The notes under the pieces were generated by a model. The model was not told where the DNA came from. It saw nothing but the letters and a program-made list of their open reading frames with translations, and did not search any database. From positions 1-64,000 of the forward strand of contig CAWAXG010000025.1 in assembly GCA_963785755.1 (NCBI GenBank): a stretch of DNA of 64,000 nucleotides, read 5' to 3'. Both the position numbers and the translations under genes were made by a program. Source of the DNA: JACCXG01 sp963785755 (GTDB lineage: Bacteria > Acidobacteriota > Vicinamibacteria > Vicinamibacterales > 2-12-FULL-66-21). The first letter of the stretch is position 1, and every line of letters begins with the position of its first letter. Of this stretch, positions 63,870 to 64,000 are shown piece after piece.

Positions 63870-64000
63870 GGGGCAAGGGGACAACGGAAAGAGCATTGAT
63901 TCTCTTTGTTCCTTCGTTCACTTGACTGTCTTCCGGCTTCCGCCTTCGCGCAGCTTCGGCGAGACTCGCCGTAGCCTTGGCGGAGGCGGTTAGCCGGAAG
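63870..64000 (-). repeat. Dispersed GC-rich repeat with GGAACAAAGAGAA motif
   Basis: Read on the minus strand: CTTCCGGCTAACCGCCTCCG, ACGGCGAGTCTCGCCG palindrome, GAAGGCGGAAGCCGGAAGAC and then GAAGGAACAAAGAGAAT. Motifs GGCGGAAGCC and GGAACAAAGAGAA recur in the same order at 60080-60135. The element runs to the window edge. Confidence 0.55.

Overview
The window is high-GC bacterial chromosome, most likely from an Acidobacteriota member of the Vicinamibacteria (subdivision 6) type. The reasons are the gene families: three Pknb-type Ser/Thr kinases with periplasmic propeller or TPR sensor domains, two ADOP-type MacB/FtsX permeases, two large Oar-like TonB-dependent receptors with N-terminal carboxypeptidase-regulatory domains, a VWFA-related acidobacterial-type protein, a BlaI/BlaR1 pair and several secreted 'periplasmic enzyme' paralogues. 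No rRNA, prophage, plasmid functions or CRISPR array are visible.

Layout. 0.2-5.1 kb: a sensor Ser/Thr kinase and a cytochrome-c/PQQ quinoprotein dehydrogenase. 5.3-10 kb: poorly conserved hypothetical genes, a decayed transposase and a frameshifted secreted zinc metalloprotease. 10.2-13.6 kb: tRNA-Asn, a small secreted protein, an OsmC-like peroxidase, a DUF4203 membrane protein and a flippase-like protein, the block being bracketed by two inverted copies of a 120-130 bp repeat. 14.0-17.1 kb: an operon of sugar/inositol-phosphate-type nucleotidyltransferase, flippase, and a degenerate nucleotidyltransferase fused to a CDP-alcohol phosphatidyltransferase, which looks like a route for making and moving a polar-lipid head group. 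17.2-20.2 kb: the housekeeping block SRP RNA-dnaX-ybaB-recR on the minus strand. 20.6-24.7 kb: SnoaL-like protein, ABC-2 exporter and a phytoene-desaturase-like oxidoreductase. 24.7-26.5 kb: an autoregulated BlaI-BlaR1 pair whose sensor carries a pseudopilin-like tail. 27-40 kb: a TPR-carrying kinase, secreted HpaI-type aldolase, secreted RraA-like protein, two TonB receptors and an RMD1/YagE protein. 40-46.6 kb: secreted hypotheticals, a LytS-type histidine kinase convergent with a Crp/Fnr regulator, two tiny zinc-ribbon proteins and a Tat-exported Gfo/Idh/MocA oxidoreductase. 46.9-57 kb: ADOP permease, outer-membrane barrel, halogenase-like flavoprotein, second ADOP permease and an intact propeller kinase. 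57.3-63.8 kb: TetR/dihydrofolate-reductase-like divergent pair, ArsR-SRPBCC-DinB operon, VWFA-related protein, SGNH hydrolase and STAS-domain protein.

Two window-wide properties matter for anyone using this annotation. First, about 25 single-base frameshifts interrupt otherwise well-conserved genes, including dnaX, which is essential; most are therefore probably consensus errors of the assembly, and I annotate such genes across the shift. Second, the intergenic spaces carry an unusual family of heptanucleotide tandem arrays (units of the GGGACTC / GGGGATC / GGTGATC type), often as facing inverted pairs around a conserved core, plus smaller heptamer (GTTGGGA) and octamer (GGCACGAA) arrays. One heptamer array is read in frame as the N-terminus of a flavoprotein. 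These arrays resemble the short tandemly repeated sequences known from cyanobacteria and are the most unusual content of the window.
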